Source: Spongiactinospora rosea
Lineage (GTDB): Bacteria; Actinomycetota; Actinomycetes; Streptosporangiales; Streptosporangiaceae
Assembly: GCF_003315795.1 (NCBI RefSeq)
Contig: NZ_QMEY01000042.1
Location: 1-43,651, forward strand
Direction of reading: 5' to 3'
DNA length: 43,651 bases
A model generated the notes under the pieces. That model ran no database searches. It saw only the letters and a list, made by a program, of their open reading frames with translations, and was not told the origin of the DNA. Below are positions 42,000 to 43,651 of the stretch, in pieces. A program made the position numbers and the translations under genes. Positions within the stretch are counted from its first letter, which is position 1; every line of letters begins with the position of its first letter.

Positions 42000-43181
42000 C
42001 TACAGCACCGACCCGATCTTGGGGTCGTACTCCCAGTGCCACGGCTCGAACGGATTGCTGTACGCCCACTTAGGGTGAATCCAGCCATACCGCTTCCCGT
42101 TCGCCTCCAGCCACCTGAACTGCGCCGACCCCGAGATCTGCACCCCACCGCACAGGTCCACCGCCAGTCCCAGGCCGTGATTGCTGCGCCCCGGCACGGC
42201 CGCGAACCCGGGCCGCCGATAGTAGATCGACTGCTGCTCGGCCAGATTCCGGTAACTGTCCGTGACACAGATCGGCTTGCCGAACTGCCTGCGGTACGCC
42301 TCACTGAGACTGACGAACGCGATCGCCGCGTCCGCCCGGAGCTCCTCCCCCTTCTGCTGCAACGGGCAGAGGTACGCGGCCGGAATCAGCCCGTTGGGAA
42401 AGTCATCCGTGGACGTGATCTTCGTCGGGTCACAGGCCAGCGCCGCCCGCCCCACCTTGTCGATCTTGATGCCCAGTTTCACCAGCGCCTGCGTCAGCGA
42501 CTTCACGACCTTGTCGGACCGCTTGCGCAGTACGTCGATCTCCACCGCCATCTGCGCCTCGCCGAGCAGCTTGTCCGACCGCAGTTCCTGCGCCTCGGCC
42601 GCCAGCCGCTGCCGCCCCTCAAGCAGCCGCCCCGTATCCGCGACCACCTGATCCCGTTGCGCCACAAGCTGCGACACGCTGGACATCGCACGCAGGCTGG
42701 CCTCATCCGACCGCCCGGTGATGAACGGCGCGATCTCCCCGCCGCTCGCCTGCTGGTAAAGGAGCTGCACCAGATCCGACAGCGGCTGCCGTACCTCCGC
42801 CAGCGCCCGATTTGCCTGATGCAACTCGCGCAGCTTCGCCGTCAGCCCCTTGTCCGCCTCCTTGACCTGCGTCCGCCGCGTCTCCAGCGCCTTGGTCGCC
42901 TCCTCCAGATCCCGCGCGGCCAGCTCCGCCTGCTTGCGCAACTCGGCGAGGTTCTTCGGATCGGGCCGTAACGCGGACCGCGGCACCGTACGGCCGGCAG
43001 GACCGGCCACCTCCACCTGCACCTGATCGCCGACCTTGATCGAGACCCCCGGCGTGGCATCCACCTCCGGAAGCGGTTCGTTCACCGCGGCCTCGGTCGC
43101 CCCAGGCAACAGCGAAACCAACAGCGCGAACACCACGATCAGGCCCGCCGATCGAGGAGATGGCACCTTCGACTCCTCCAT
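42000..43181 (-). CDS. secreted VanY-type D-Ala-D-Ala carboxypeptidase with coiled-coil region
   Basis: 393 residues. Signal peptide about 1-32 (LIVVFALLVSLLPGATEAA). Residues about 70-245 are long charged helices (NLAELRKQAELAARDLEEAT...), a coiled coil as in PcsB/RipA-type wall hydrolase regulators. The C-terminal domain (about 270-393) is VanY-like: ICVTDSYRNLAEQQSIYY, SNHGLGLAVDLCGG (His and Asp zinc ligands in S-x-H-x-x-G-x-A-x-D) and PWHWEY (catalytic Glu/His region). It should trim peptidoglycan stem peptides at the cell surface, perhaps under control of a partner that binds the coiled coil. ATG 43181 is the natural start. Confidence 0.87.
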   Translation of the reverse strand: MEESKVPSPRSAGLIVVFALLVSLLPGATEAAVNEPLPEVDATPGVSIKVGDQVQVEVAGPAGRTVPRSALRPDPKNLAELRKQAELAARDLEEATKALETRRTQVKEADKGLTAKLRELHQANRALAEVRQPLSDLVQLLYQQASGGEIAPFITGRSDEASLRAMSSVSQLVAQRDQVVADTGRLLEGRQRLAAEAQELRSDKLLGEAQMAVEIDVLRKRSDKVVKSLTQALVKLGIKIDKVGRAALACDPTKITSTDDFPNGLIPAAYLCPLQQKGEELRADAAIAFVSLSEAYRRQFGKPICVTDSYRNLAEQQSIYYRRPGFAAVPGRSNHGLGLAVDLCGGVQISGSAQFRWLEANGKRYGWIHPKWAYSNPFEPWHWEYDPKIGSVL

Positions 43182-43335
43182 TAGCGAACTTGTGACCTGA
43201 GCCAGGCACGCACGTTACTACAGCTCGACGGGTGCTCGGGGCGGAGTCGCCCCAGCGGTAATGCTCCGGAAAGATCCCCCTGCCGGATTCACGCGCTTTG
43301 CCCCACATCCCACACCCTCGCCCCGAACAGCACAT

Positions 43336-43651
43336 CTATCCCAAATCCACCTCCTGCACACCCTCCAAACACTCCTCCCACATCCACGTATCCCGCCACT
43401 CCTCAGGACACCCCGCCCCTCCCTCAGCCCCCATCTCCCCCCCACCCAAACCACCTTCCTCATCCGCCCCCCGAACCTCCTCCTCCCCCGCCTCTCCCCC
43501 CGCCCTCCCCCGCACCACTGCCGACACCGCCCCCCGCACTCGCCGACGCCGATCAAGTGCCTCCTCCGGCCTTTTTTGCCCCTCCTGAACCTCCGGCGCC
43601 TTAGACACCACCACCCGCCCCGGCACCCGCCGCCCATAAACCAACTCCGCA
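43336..43651 (-). CDS. C-terminal end of an unidentified leftward gene
   Basis: The minus-strand frame is open from the window edge to a stop at 43336. It encodes ELVYGRRVPGRVVVSKAPEV, a Glu/Gly/Arg-rich stretch and a tail EWRDTWMWEECLEGVQEVDL. The plus strand of this stretch is an extreme C-rich tract and its open frames look like shadows. The family is not recognised and the start lies outside the window. Low-complexity composition makes the call uncertain. Confidence 0.4.
   Translation of the reverse strand, partial: AELVYGRRVPGRVVVSKAPEVQEGQKRPEEALDRRRRVRGAVSAVVRGRAGGEAGEEEVRGADEEGGLGGGEMGAEGGAGCPEEWRDTWMWEECLEGVQEVDLG

Noticed and set aside
43298..43588. Rightward Pro/Ser-rich protein
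   Set aside because: It follows from an extreme C-rich tract; the opposite strand gives a more natural reading frame that runs off the window.

Overview
The window is high-GC DNA with GTG/ATG starts, tight ATGA-type overlaps and actinobacterial family signatures throughout. The gene order tRNA-Ala / sepX(glpR) / rimJ / moaB / moaC / glp(moeA) / galU / 5-FTHF cyclo-ligase / ... / FmdB(Ruc) / mscL matches a conserved actinobacterial neighbourhood (compare M. tuberculosis Rv0984-Rv0996 and the Streptomyces sepX locus). The host is therefore an actinomycete, plausibly Streptosporangiaceae-like; the genus is inference.

Two regions meet at a tRNA-Ala(CGC) gene (32131-32204). To its left, about 1-32100, lies an accessory region full of broken mobile elements: an IS3-family end (1-249) that has beheaded a cation/proton antiporter, an IS1182-family fragment (about 14410-14826), an IS3 OrfB tail (about 14916-15062), a tyrosine-integrase tail (about 20292-20510), an ISL3 left end (about 25777-26080), and a DDE transposase with an unusual recombinase-like partner (29171-31884) next to the tRNA. 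To its right the genes are intact housekeeping genes.

Accessory cargo, left to right: (i) 0.9-7.7 kb holds a glycosyltransferase, two small winged-helix regulators, an ABC-2 exporter, a DUF998 membrane protein and a frameshifted FAD monooxygenase. A 24-bp element recurs three times here, each time just upstream of and in the same orientation as a gene. (ii) 7.9-8.3 kb encodes a secreted I36-type inhibitor-like protein with a Crp-like palindrome upstream. (iii) 8.7-12.1 kb is a TerY-P-type triad: VWA protein, PP2C-like phosphatase and membrane-anchored kinase. (iv) 12.2-14.4 kb encodes a membrane-anchored protein ending in a His/Asn non-specific nuclease domain, cut off from its downstream neighbour by the IS1182 remnant. 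(v) 15.1-19.8 kb is a three-gene, overlap-coupled operon ending in a 1177-residue protein that joins a Lon-like (S16) Ser-Lys peptidase domain, one membrane helix and about 14 WD40 repeats; this is the best candidate for an undescribed system. (vi) 20.5-28.5 kb holds a DUF6236 protein, a broken WD40 gene, a large secreted metzincin-type protease, putative immunity-type proteins (SUKH-like, Imm10-like, a truncated DUF6461-like) and a coiled-coil/winged-helix protein.

The core region (32.2-43.2 kb) carries the divisome-linked sepX/glpR and glp, molybdopterin genes coupled by 4-nt overlaps, galU back to back with 5-formyl-THF cyclo-ligase, a K+/H+ antiporter, an FmdB/Ruc chaperone gene preceded by a CIRCE-like operator, methylthioadenosine phosphorylase with two DnaA-box sequences upstream, a SAF-domain protein, mscL and a VanY-type peptidase. 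The last 300 bases probably hold the 3' end of another leftward gene.
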